Below, one piece after another: positions 28,824-36,820 of a stretch of 64,000 nucleotides of DNA. Positions within the stretch are counted from its first letter, which is position 1. Each line of letters opens with the position of its first letter. Source of the DNA: UBA4615 sp964399635 (GTDB taxonomy: Bacteria; Pseudomonadota; Gammaproteobacteria; Burkholderiales; Burkholderiaceae_E); the NCBI GenBank assembly GCA_964399635.1, contig CAYNRU010000028.1, forward strand, positions 62,001-126,000, written 5' to 3'. The position numbers were made by a program, and so were the translations under genes. A model generated the notes under the pieces. It saw nothing but the letters and a program-made list of their open reading frames with translations, was not told the origin of the DNA and searched no databases.

Positions 28824-29525
28824 TCAGAGGCCGGCGTCGGGCGCGGTGACCGACGACGACACCCGTGGCCAGGAGTTGTCCATGTGGGCCTGCAGCAGCG
28901 TGGCGAGCCGGTCGCCGTCGCGCGCGGCGAGCGCGGCGACGAAGCCCTCGTGCTCGGCCATCGCGTCCGCCCAGTTCTGCGGCGAATGGTTGCCGATGTA
29001 GCGGATGCGGCGCATCCGCAGCCGCAGCATGCCGTGCAGCATCGACAGCGTGGTGCTGTGGGCGGCCCGCACGATGTCGTCGTGCACCTGCTGGTTCAGC
29101 ACGAAGTACTCGGGCCGCTCGCGGCGCTCGAAGTGCTCGCGCATGCGCCGGTGCAGCGCCATGATGGCCGCGATCTCGTCGTCGGACGCGGCCTGCGCGG
29201 CGAGCCGCCCGGCGTGTGCCTCGAGCAGGCCGGTGAGGGCGAGCATGTCCCGCGCGTCCTGCGCGGTCACGACCTTCACCGACGCGCCGCGGCCGGGCTG
29301 CAGGTCGACCAGCCCCTCGGTGGCCAGCACCTTCAGCGCCTCGCGCAGCGGCGTGCGCGAGATGCCCAGCGAGCGGGCGAGGTCGAGCTCCGGGATCAGC
29401 GCACCGGGCGCGAGCCGCCCCTCGACGATCAGGTCGCGCAGGCGGGCCGTGACCTCGTCGTGCAGGGACGGCCGCGCGATCGGCGTGTCCTGGAAGGCGG
29501 CTGCGGCTTGACGGGACGCGGGCAT
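28824..29525 (-). CDS. GntR-family regulator (FadR/VanR-type)
   Basis: 233 residues. N-terminal winged helix (about 20-90) with PELDLARSLGISRTPLREAL and the wing LVDLQPGRGASV. A helical FCD ligand domain follows (about 95-225), with metal-site positions in NQQVHDDIVRAAHS and AEHEGFVAAL. It probably controls the pdxA2-like gene downstream and the divergent amidohydrolase-dehydrogenase pair. A palindrome TGTAATTACA lies 18 bases upstream of its start. The ATG at 29525 is chosen because upstream residues lack homology. Confidence 0.9.
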   Translation of the reverse strand: MPASRQAAAAFQDTPIARPSLHDEVTARLRDLIVEGRLAPGALIPELDLARSLGISRTPLREALKVLATEGLVDLQPGRGASVKVVTAQDARDMLALTGLLEAHAGRLAAQAASDDEIAAIMALHRRMREHFERRERPEYFVLNQQVHDDIVRAAHSTTLSMLHGMLRLRMRRIRYIGNHSPQNWADAMAEHEGFVAALAARDGDRLATLLQAHMDNSWPRVSSSVTAPDAGL

Positions 29526-29542
29526 TGGCAATACTGTAACTC

Positions 29543-29552
29543 TGTAATTACA
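29543..29552. promoter_or_regulatory. Palindromic operator candidate TGTAATTACA for the GntR regulator
   Basis: A perfect 10-bp palindrome in the only AT-rich patch (29526-29560) of the divergent gap between the GntR gene and the amidohydrolase gene. A half-site-like TGTAAC lies 8 bases before it. Its position suits repression of both directions by one regulator. Confidence 0.6.
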
Positions 29553-29632
29553 CAAACGGAAGTTCGGAGCCTGATCCCCCGACGCACCGCGCCGGGTGGG
29601 CCCGGGCACCGGGCGCACGCACGAGGAGATCG

Positions 29633-30568
29633 ATGGACGCGGCCTTCCCGATCGTCGACGCACACCAGCACTTCTGGGATCCGTCGGCCAATTACCACCC
29701 CTGGCTGCGGGACGAGCCGCCCATCCCGTTTCGTTACGGCGACTACGGCGCGATCCGTCGCCGCTACCTGCCCGCCGACTACCTCGCCGATGCCGCCGGC
29801 TTCGAGATCGCCGGCACGGTGTACGTCGAGACCGAGTGGGACCCGTCCGACCCGCTCGGCGAGACGCGCTGGGTACAGGCGCTGCGCCGCGAGACCGGCC
29901 TGCCGACGGTGGCCGTCGCCCAGGCCTGGCTGGACCGCCCCGACTGCGCGTCGGTGCTGCAGGCGCAGGCCGGCTTCGACTTCGTGCGCGGCGTGCGGCA
30001 CAAGCCCCGGGCCAACCGCAGCGCAGGCGATGGCGCGCCCGGCGGCACCACCGATCCGGCCTGGCGCGCCGGCTTCGCGCGGCTCGCGCCGCTCGGGCTG
30101 CGCCTGGACCTTCAGACGCCCTGGTGGCACTTCGGCGAGGCGGCGCGGCTCGCGGCCGACTTTCCCGAGACGTCCATCATCGTCAACCACGCGGGCTTGC
30201 CTGCCGACCGCGGCGATGCGGCGATGCAGGCCTGGCGCCGCGCCTGCACGACGCTGGCCGCGCAGCCCAACGTGGCGATGAAGCTCTCCGGCATCGGCCT
30301 GCGCGGCCGGCCCTGGACTGTCGCCGACAACCGTCCGGTGGTCGAGGCGCTGCTCGAGGCCTTCGGCGTCGAGCGCTGCATGGTCGCGAGCAACTTCCCG
30401 GTCGATTCGCTGTGCGCGGACTTCGGCACCATCCTCGGCGGCTTCCGGGAGATCGCCGTCGCCCTGGGCCTCGACGCCGCCGCGCAGCGCGCCCTGTTCC
30501 ACGACAACGCCGACCGGATCTACGACATGCGGCTCACCGCATCGCCCCGGCGCGCGGGCGCACGATGA
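29633..30568 (+). CDS. Amidohydrolase-2 family hydrolase (COG3618-type lactonase/hydrolase)
   Basis: 311 residues, cytoplasmic TIM barrel. N-terminal VDAHQHFWDP (metal HxH), GTVYVETEW, NHAGLPADRG (His about 185) and SNFPVDSL (late Asp, about 255) match the COG3618 group, which hydrolyses lactones or dicarboxylates such as 2-pyrone-4,6-dicarboxylate. A lactonase step in a sugar-acid or aromatic pathway is a reasonable inference. It is coupled to the next gene by an ATGA overlap. Confidence 0.88.
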   Translation: MDAAFPIVDAHQHFWDPSANYHPWLRDEPPIPFRYGDYGAIRRRYLPADYLADAAGFEIAGTVYVETEWDPSDPLGETRWVQALRRETGLPTVAVAQAWLDRPDCASVLQAQAGFDFVRGVRHKPRANRSAGDGAPGGTTDPAWRAGFARLAPLGLRLDLQTPWWHFGEAARLAADFPETSIIVNHAGLPADRGDAAMQAWRRACTTLAAQPNVAMKLSGIGLRGRPWTVADNRPVVEALLEAFGVERCMVASNFPVDSLCADFGTILGGFREIAVALGLDAAAQRALFHDNADRIYDMRLTASPRRAGAR

Positions 30569-31458
30569 GCGGGTCCGCGATGCAGGCCCGGCCGCGGATC
30601 GGCTACGTGGGCCTCGGACTGATGGGCGGCCCGATGGCGGCCCGCCTGGTGGCGCGCGGCTACCCGGTGCGTGCCTTCGACATCCTCGATGCACGGCTGC
30701 AGGCCGCGGTCGGGGCCGGTGCGCGGGCCGCGACGTCCCCGGCGGATGCGGCGCGCGACGCCGATCTCGTGCTCCTCAACCTGCCCACCACCGACGCGGT
30801 CGAGCAGGCGGTGTTCGGCCCCGACGGCGTCGCGGGCGTGCTGCGCGCCGACGCCCGCATCGTCGACTTCTCGACGGTGGAGGTCGAGCGCGGGCGCGGC
30901 TTCGCAGCGCGTCTGCGCGCGCAGGCGGGCGCAGGCTGGGTCGACGCGCCGGTGTCGGGCGGCCCGCCCGCGGTGGTCGCGGGCACCCTGACGGTGATGG
31001 TCGGTGGCGCCGACGGCGACGTCGCCGCCGCCTCGGTGCTGTGGCCCGACATCGCCGCGCGGGTCACGCACATGGGCCCGAGCGGCAGCGGGCTGGCCGC
31101 CAAGATGATCAACCAGCTGATCGTGGGCTGTACGCATGCGGTGCTCGCCGAGGCCGCGGTGATGGCGGAGGCGGCGGGCATCGATGCCGTGAAGCTGCCC
31201 GAGTGCCTGCAGGGCGGCCATGCCGACGGCACGCTGCTGCAGCGCCTGTACCCGCGGATGGTCGCGCGCGACTTCGCGCCGCAAGGCTATGCGCGCCAGC
31301 TCCTCAAGGACCTCGAACTGGTCAGCGAGTTCGCGGGCGCGCTGAAGGCGCCCGCGCCGATGGCCGGCCAGGCGCTGTCGCTCTACCGGATGCTGATCCG
31401 CCAGGGCCACGCCGAGCTGGACACCTCGGCGCTGCTCAAGCTCTACGAGCCGCGCTGA
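30565..31458 (+). CDS. NAD(P)-dependent beta-hydroxyacid dehydrogenase (3-hydroxyisobutyrate dehydrogenase family)
   Basis: 297 residues. Rossmann motif IGYVGLGLMGGPMAARL (about 10-26), DAPVSGGPPAVVAGTL substrate loop (about 125), and catalytic Lys in GLAAKMINQLI (about 177). Family members reduce or oxidise tartronate semialdehyde, 3-hydroxyisobutyrate or similar acids; the exact one cannot be read from sequence. Overlaps the amidohydrolase stop, forming a two-gene operon divergent from gntR-pdxA2. Confidence 0.9.
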   Translation: MSGSAMQARPRIGYVGLGLMGGPMAARLVARGYPVRAFDILDARLQAAVGAGARAATSPADAARDADLVLLNLPTTDAVEQAVFGPDGVAGVLRADARIVDFSTVEVERGRGFAARLRAQAGAGWVDAPVSGGPPAVVAGTLTVMVGGADGDVAAASVLWPDIAARVTHMGPSGSGLAAKMINQLIVGCTHAVLAEAAVMAEAAGIDAVKLPECLQGGHADGTLLQRLYPRMVARDFAPQGYARQLLKDLELVSEFAGALKAPAPMAGQALSLYRMLIRQGHAELDTSALLKLYEPR

Positions 31459-31560
31459 GCCTCCCGGGCCCCCCGCGAGCGCGGTGACCTGCCTGTCGGC
31501 GATCACCTGCGTGCACAGGCTGAGCTCCCGGATCCCGGGGATGGCCGTCGGGCCCTGAGC

Positions 31561-32475
31561 TCAGCGGGCGGGGGTCGCGCGCCAGGGCAGGGCGGTGCCG
31601 TCCACGTCCACCTGGCCCTCGATCCGGCCGCCCTGCGCGCGCCCCTCGAAGCGCGCGATGCGCCCCCGGGCGATCGGCACACCGAACGAGACCGCGTCGC
31701 CGCGCAGCACGACGTCCTCGAGCGGCACCTCGCGCCGGCCCACCGTGGCCATGCCGTCGAGCTTCTGCCACTGCTGGCGCAGCGCGAGCGCCAGCGGCTG
31801 CGCCGCGACCTGGGGCGGCACCTCGGCGACCCATGGCCCACCCACCTGAGCGGGGATGCGGTACAGGTAGATGGTCGCGCTCGGCACGCCGGTCGCGTGC
31901 TTCTTCTCGGGCTGGTCGAAGCGCTTCCACGACTCGGGCAACCAGCCCGCGATCGGGTAGTCGTGAGTCAGCACGCGGGCGCCGGGCCGCAGCTCGCGGC
32001 GCAGCTTGTCGCCCAGCACGTTGACCGTGTCGGGCAGCAGGTACAGCGTGACCACGGTGGCGTCGGACACGTCGGTCTCGAACAGGTCCTGGCGGCGAAA
32101 GCGTGCCCGGTCGGCGATGCCTTCGCGGCGCGCCGCCTCGATCGACAGCGCCACCAGGTCTTCCTGGATCTCTATGCCGAGCCCGCGCGCGCCGCGCAGC
32201 TTGACCGCGGTCAGCACGATCCGCCCGTCGCCCGATCCCATGTCGATCAGCGTGTCGCCGGGCCCCACGCCCGCCATCTCCAGCATCTCGGACACGACGC
32301 CGTCCGGCGAGGGCACGTAGGGCGCGGTCTTGAGGGGCGGGCGCTCGATATCGCCGGAAAAGCCCGGCCGGGCCGGTCCCGGCTGGGCCTGCGCGGCGCG
32401 CGGCAGCGCGGCGGCGGCTGCGCCCGCGGGCAGCGCCGCGAGGGCGCGCAGGATGCTTCGGCGGGTCTCGGGCAC
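31561..32475 (-). CDS. Exported SAM-dependent methyltransferase-like protein
   Basis: 304 residues from the GTG at 32475. That start gives a Tat-like signal (ETRRSILRALAALPAGAAAAALPRAAQAQ, written from residue 2 with the twin Arg early). The domain has motif I LIDMGSGDGRIVLTA, GLGIEIQEDLV, and a PDTVNVLGDKL strand, like the histone-lysine-methyltransferase-type DOT1-like bacterial proteins, followed by a C-terminal beta domain (about 215-300). Methylation outside the cytoplasm would lack SAM, so the export call or the activity must be weak in one respect. Upstream ATG 32574 is an alternative. Confidence 0.78.
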   Translation of the reverse strand: MPETRRSILRALAALPAGAAAAALPRAAQAQPGPARPGFSGDIERPPLKTAPYVPSPDGVVSEMLEMAGVGPGDTLIDMGSGDGRIVLTAVKLRGARGLGIEIQEDLVALSIEAARREGIADRARFRRQDLFETDVSDATVVTLYLLPDTVNVLGDKLRRELRPGARVLTHDYPIAGWLPESWKRFDQPEKKHATGVPSATIYLYRIPAQVGGPWVAEVPPQVAAQPLALALRQQWQKLDGMATVGRREVPLEDVVLRGDAVSFGVPIARGRIARFEGRAQGGRIEGQVDVDGTALPWRATPAR

Positions 32476-32618
32476 GGCGGCGTCCGGTTGGGCACGGGAT
32501 GGATCGGGATTGTCACACGGGGGCGGCTCGACGGGGCGCGGCCTCGCCGCCCCGCCGCGGCCAGGATCCGGCACCCCCGCTTTGGCGCGCCGCAGCGGGT
32601 CGCTTACGATGCGTGCCC

Positions 32619-33659
32619 ATGCCCGCGATCACCCATGCCGCCGGCACCCCTGAGTCCCCGCTGCGCGCCCGCGCGCTGGTGGTTCTGCTCGGCATGTGCT
32701 GGGGCCTGAACTGGGTCGCCGTGAAGATTGCGCTCGAGGAGGTGAGGCCGTGGAGCCTGCGCTGCCTGGGCATGGGCCTGGGCACCGTGACGCTGTTCGC
32801 CTGGGCCGCCTGGCGCGGGCGCAGCCTGCGGATCGCGTCCGGACGGGCGCGCCGGCAGCTCGCGATCGCGGGCGTGCTCAACATCGCCGCCTTCGGCGTG
32901 TTCACGGCGCTCGCCCAGCTCGCCGGCTCGACCTCGCGGGTGACCATCGTCACCTACACCATGCCGATCTGGTCGGTGCTGCTCGCACGGATCGTGCTCG
33001 GCGAGCGGCTCGACCGCTGGCGGGTCGCCGCGGTGGCGCTGGCCGCGACGGGGCTGGCGGTGCTCATCGCGCCGCTGCTGCCGGCGGGCCTGACCGCCGG
33101 GCTGGGCTGGGCGCTGCTCGCCGCGCTCACCTGGGCGGCGGGCACGGTCTATCTCAAGGCGGCGCGCATCGAGGGCGACCCGATCGCGCTGGCGGCCTGG
33201 CAGATCGCGGCCGGCGCGCTGGCGGTCGTGGTCGGCGCCGCGGTCTTCGAGGGCCTGCCGCGCGGCTGGCCGCAGCACACCTCGACCTGGCTCGCGGTCG
33301 TCTACCACGTGCTGCTGGGCATCGCGCTGCCTTACCTGCTGTGGTTCGGCATCGTCGGGCGCATGCCGGCCGCCACCGCGGCGCTCGGCACGCTGCTCGT
33401 GCCGGTGGTCGCCGTGCTCGGTGCGATCGCGCTGCTCGGCGAGCGGCCGACCGCGGCCGATGGCGTCGGGTTCGCGCTGATCTTCGCCGCCGCCGCCGCC
33501 GTGCTGCTCGGGCCACCAGCCCCGCTGGCCCGCCCGGCGACCGCCCCGCCGGCCACCGCGCCGACCGCGCCGACCGCGCCGACCGCGACGGCGCCGACCG
33601 ATCCCTCGCCCGCGGCCGCTCCGCCGCGCCCGCCCGACCCACCCGGAGATGCCCGATGA
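32619..33659 (+). CDS. EamA/DMT-superfamily transporter
   Basis: 346 residues with ten predicted membrane helices in two EamA repeats (about 20-150 and 160-295). The first helix shows LGMCWGLNWVAVKIAL. Likely an inner-membrane metabolite exporter of unknown substrate. After residue 300 comes a 45-residue cytoplasmic tail of Ala/Pro/Thr, including three consecutive APT triplets from a 9-bp repeat in the DNA, then a Pro-rich end. The ATG at 33656 of the GNAT gene overlaps its stop. Confidence 0.9.
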   Translation: MPAITHAAGTPESPLRARALVVLLGMCWGLNWVAVKIALEEVRPWSLRCLGMGLGTVTLFAWAAWRGRSLRIASGRARRQLAIAGVLNIAAFGVFTALAQLAGSTSRVTIVTYTMPIWSVLLARIVLGERLDRWRVAAVALAATGLAVLIAPLLPAGLTAGLGWALLAALTWAAGTVYLKAARIEGDPIALAAWQIAAGALAVVVGAAVFEGLPRGWPQHTSTWLAVVYHVLLGIALPYLLWFGIVGRMPAATAALGTLLVPVVAVLGAIALLGERPTAADGVGFALIFAAAAAVLLGPPAPLARPATAPPATAPTAPTAPTATAPTDPSPAAAPPRPPDPPGDAR

Positions 33660-34144
33660 CCGACGCCACCCCCGATCGCCCCGCGCCCGCCCGCCCCGCC
33701 GCGCCGCTGCTGCGCCCCGTGTCCACAGTCGACCACGCCGCATGGCTGCCGCTGTGGCGCGGCTACCAGGCCTTCTACCAGGTCGACATTCCGGAGGCGA
33801 CCACCGCGGTCACCTGGCGGCGGCTTCTGGACCCGGCCGAGCCGATGCACGCCGTGCTCGCCTGGCAGGGCGACCGCGCGGTCGGGCTGGTGCACTGGAT
33901 CTACCACCGCGCCTGCTGGAGCGTGGGCGACTACTGTTACCTCAACGACCTCTTCGCCGAGCCGGACGTGCGCGGCACCGGGGTCGGGCGCGCGCTGATC
34001 GAGCACGTGTACGGCGAGGCGCAGGCCGCGGGATGCTCGCGGGTCTACTGGCTGACCCACGAGACCAACGAGGTCGCGATGCGCCTCTACGACCGCGTCG
34101 CGCAGCGGTCGGGCTTCCTGCAGTACCGCAAGGCGCTCGGCTGA
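33656..34144 (+). CDS. GNAT-family N-acetyltransferase
   Basis: 162 residues. The acetyl-CoA-binding motif A reads LNDLFAEPDVRGTGVGRALIEHV (Arg/Gln-x-x-Gly-x-Gly/Ala type, about 98-120), with THETNEVAMRLYDRVA motif B and a terminal GFLQYRKAL. The substrate is unknown. Coupled to the EamA transporter by ATGA, which suggests that acetylation and export may act on the same amine or amino acid (inference). Confidence 0.88.
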   Translation: MTDATPDRPAPARPAAPLLRPVSTVDHAAWLPLWRGYQAFYQVDIPEATTAVTWRRLLDPAEPMHAVLAWQGDRAVGLVHWIYHRACWSVGDYCYLNDLFAEPDVRGTGVGRALIEHVYGEAQAAGCSRVYWLTHETNEVAMRLYDRVAQRSGFLQYRKALG

Positions 34145-34178
34145 GCCGGCGCACCGCCCGCCGGGGGCGGGCGGGACG

Positions 34179-34982
34179 TCAGGCGAAAGGGGCGAAGAGC
34201 CCGACCATCTGGCTGAAGACCTTGGGCGGGGCGGCCAGCACCTGCTCCGAGAACAGGTAGTCGGCGTTGCCCTTGAGGTCGCCGACCAGCCCGCCGGCCT
34301 CGGTCACCAGCAGGCTGCCCGCCGCGACGTCCCAGGGCATCAGCCCGTACTCGAAGAAGCCGTCGTAGCGGCCGGCCGCGACGTAGGCCAGGTCGAGGGC
34401 TGCGGCGCCCGGCCGGCGCACCCCGGCGGCCTTCTCGCTGACCGCCTTGAGCATGCCCATGTAGCGGTCGAGCGACTCCACCTTGCGGAACGGGAAGCCG
34501 GTGCCGATCAGCGCCTCGTCGATCCGGTCGCGGTTGGCGACCCGGATCCGGCGGTCGTTGAGGAAGGCGCCGCGGCCCTTGCTGGCGGTGTAGAGCTCGT
34601 CGCGGTTGGGGTCGTAGACCACCGCCTGCACGACCGTGCCCTTTTGCATCAGCGCGATCGACACGCAGTACTGCGGCAGGCCATGGATGAAGTTGGTGGT
34701 GCCGTCGAGCGGGTCGATGATCCAGATGTTGTCCGCCTCGTGCGGGGCGGCCGACACCTTGCCCTGCGAGTGGCCGGACTCCTCGGCGAGGAAGGCGTGG
34801 TCGGGGTAGGCCTGGCGCAGCGCGCCGATGATGGCGTCCTCGGCGGCGCGATCGACCTCGGTCACGAAGTCGTTGCGCTGCTTGCGGGCGACCTTCACGG
34901 TGCCCAGATCGAGGCTGGCGCGGGTGATGATCCGGCCTGCGGCGCGCGCAGCGCGCACCGCGACGTTCAACATGGGATGCAT
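34179..34982 (-). CDS. suhB: Inositol-1-monophosphatase SuhB
   Basis: 267 residues, the same length as E. coli SuhB. Metal-site motifs: EESGHSQG (Glu, about 70), WIIDPLDGTTNFIHGLP (about 88-104) and the late LMPWDVAAGSLLVTEAGG. Hydrolyses inositol phosphates; in E. coli the protein also joins the rRNA antitermination complex. The ATG at 34982 follows a minus-strand TACAAT by 27 bases. Confidence 0.96.
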   Translation of the reverse strand: MHPMLNVAVRAARAAGRIITRASLDLGTVKVARKQRNDFVTEVDRAAEDAIIGALRQAYPDHAFLAEESGHSQGKVSAAPHEADNIWIIDPLDGTTNFIHGLPQYCVSIALMQKGTVVQAVVYDPNRDELYTASKGRGAFLNDRRIRVANRDRIDEALIGTGFPFRKVESLDRYMGMLKAVSEKAAGVRRPGAAALDLAYVAAGRYDGFFEYGLMPWDVAAGSLLVTEAGGLVGDLKGNADYLFSEQVLAAPPKVFSQMVGLFAPFA

Positions 34983-35008
34983 GGGGCTGCGCCGGCAGAA
35001 AACCCTCG

Positions 35009-35014
35009 ATTGTA
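35009..35014 (-). promoter_or_regulatory. Putative -10 element (TACAAT) of suhB
   Basis: TACAAT on the minus strand, 26 bases upstream of the suhB ATG. A plus-strand GATAAT at 35059-35064 lies back to back with it and would have served the symporter gene that is now broken. Confidence 0.45.
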
Positions 35015-35152
35015 CGGCAGGCAGTAGGCCTTCGCCGCGCACGCGTGCCGCAACCGGTGATAATCGAACTGCGGCGCCGGTCCGCGGCCCCTGCGGCTTC
35101 CCGCAGGGCCGGCCTGCATCCCATCCATCCTTCGCGTCATCGCCCGCGCCAG

Positions 35153-35991
35153 ATGCGACTCACCGTCGTCTTCGCCTACCTGCTGGTCACCATCGCCATC
35201 GGCCTGTGGGCCGCGCGGTCGAGGTCGTCTGCTCGGTGAGCAAGGTGATCGACCTCGCGGCGAGCCGCGACCTGTTCCGCTTCTTGCCGGAGCCCGCCTT
35301 CCACGACCTCGTGTTCTTCCTGGCGGCCGCGATCACCATGATGATGGGCTCCATCCCGCAGCAGGATGTGTTCCAGCGGGTCATGTCGGCCAAGGACGTC
35401 AAGGCCGCCACCCGCGGCCCGGTGATCGGCGGTGCCTGCTACATCGCGTTCGCCTTCGTGCCGATGTTCCTGGTCACGAGCGCGCTGCTGATCATGCCCG
35501 AGCAGGCCGCCACGCTGCTCGCCGAGGACCCGCAGAAGGTGCTGCCCACGCTGGTGCTGGAGCACATGCCGTTCGTGATGCAGGTGCTGTTCTTCGGGGC
35601 CTTGCTGTCGGCGCTCAAGTCGACCGCCTCGGCGACGCTGCTGGCGCCCTCGGTGACCTTCGTCGAGAACATCTGGCAGCAGTTCCGCCCGCGCCTGAGC
35701 GACCGCCAGGCGCTGCGCGACATGCGGATCGCGGTGCTGGTGTTCAGCGCCTGTGTGTGCGCCTACGCGATCGCGATGCAGGGCACCCCGATCTACGAGA
35801 TGGTCTCGGCCGCCTACCAATCCATCGTGCTGGGGCTCGCCACCTGGCTCGCGCTGCTGCTCACCCCGGCGGGCAAGGTGTTCCCAGCGCAGCTGACGGG
35901 CGTGCTCGCCGCGGCGCTCGGCATGGTCGCGGGCTCGCTCGCGCCGCAGGTCGTCCGCAACCGATATGATCCCGTCCCGCTCTCCTATTGA
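35153..35991 (+). pseudogene. Sodium:solute symporter, broken by a large internal deletion and frameshift
   Basis: The intact family member would have ~480 residues. Here the first helix MRLTVVFAYLLVTIAIGLWAA is in one frame and runs into a stop at 35239. From about 35217 a different frame continues as VEVVCSVSKVIDLAA, then FFLAAAITMMMGSIPQQDVFQRVMSAKD, VPMFLVTSALLIMPEQ and further helices to 35991, the C-terminal half. About 200 codons between helix 1 and the middle of the protein are missing. The end overlaps trmJ. An assembly error is a less likely alternative. Confidence 0.85.
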
Positions 35992-36820
35992 ACGGACCAC
36001 GCCGCGCCCGCTGCACGCGCAGGATCCGCCGGCGCTCTTGCGGATCGCCTTCGTGCTGGTGAACCCGAGCCACCCGGGCAACGTCGGCGCCGCCGCGCGT
36101 GCGATGAAGACGATGGGGCTCGCCGACCTGAGGCTGGTGGCGCCGCGGTATGCGGACGTCTGCGAGCGGCCCGATGCACGCGCGTTCGCGAGCGGGGCCG
36201 GCGACGTGCTCGATGCGGCCCGCAGCTACGGCACGCTCGCCGAGGCGATCGCCGACGCGGCGCTGTCGGTCGCGGTCAGCGCCGAGCCGCGCGAGTTCGG
36301 ACCGCTGCCGGCGCCGCCGGAGGCCTGCGCGGCGCAGGCCTTCGCGGTGCTCGACGCCGACCCGGAGCACCGCGTCGCCTTCGTGTTCGGCGCCGAGCGC
36401 ACCGGGCTGTCCATCGAGTCGGTGCAGGCCTGCGGTGTCCTCGCGAGCATCCCGGCAAGCCCGGTCTACTCGTCGCTGAACCTGGCCCAGGCGCTGCAGA
36501 TCGTCGCCTACTGCCTGCGGCGTGCGGCGCTCGAGGTGCCCGCCCGCCCGGCCGTGTCCGATCCGCCCGCGCCCGCAGCCGCACCGCTCCCCAGGCCGGG
36601 CGACCCGCCCGACGCGCCGCTTGCCGACCAGCGCGCGGTGCAGGGCTTCCTCGAGCACCTCGAGCGCTCGCTGCTGGCGATCGGCTTCCTAGACCCGGCC
36701 CATCCCAAGAAGCTGATGGCCCGGATGCGCCGGCTGTTCCTGCGGGCGCGGCTTCGTACCGAGGAGGTCGACCTGCTGCGCGGCATCTGCAACCTCATGG
36801 AGCGCGGCCCGCGGCGATGA
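35966..36820 (+). CDS. trmJ: tRNA (cytidine/uridine-32-2'-O)-methyltransferase TrmJ
   Basis: 284 residues of the SPOUT class. N-terminal IAFVLVNPSHPGNVGAAARAMKTMG, central VFGAERTGLS (about 133) and IPASPVYSSLNLAQALQIVAY (about 155) form the trefoil-knot SAM site. A C-terminal helical extension (about 215-284) follows a Pro/Ala linker. It 2'-O-methylates position 32 of tRNAs. The ATG at 35966 lies inside the symporter remnant and inside a TATGAT hexamer; a TTG directly before RIAFVLVN (about 36038) is an alternative start. PrpF gene overlaps by four bases. Confidence 0.92.
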   Translation: MIPSRSPIERTTPRPLHAQDPPALLRIAFVLVNPSHPGNVGAAARAMKTMGLADLRLVAPRYADVCERPDARAFASGAGDVLDAARSYGTLAEAIADAALSVAVSAEPREFGPLPAPPEACAAQAFAVLDADPEHRVAFVFGAERTGLSIESVQACGVLASIPASPVYSSLNLAQALQIVAYCLRRAALEVPARPAVSDPPAPAAAPLPRPGDPPDAPLADQRAVQGFLEHLERSLLAIGFLDPAHPKKLMARMRRLFLRARLRTEEVDLLRGICNLMERGPRR

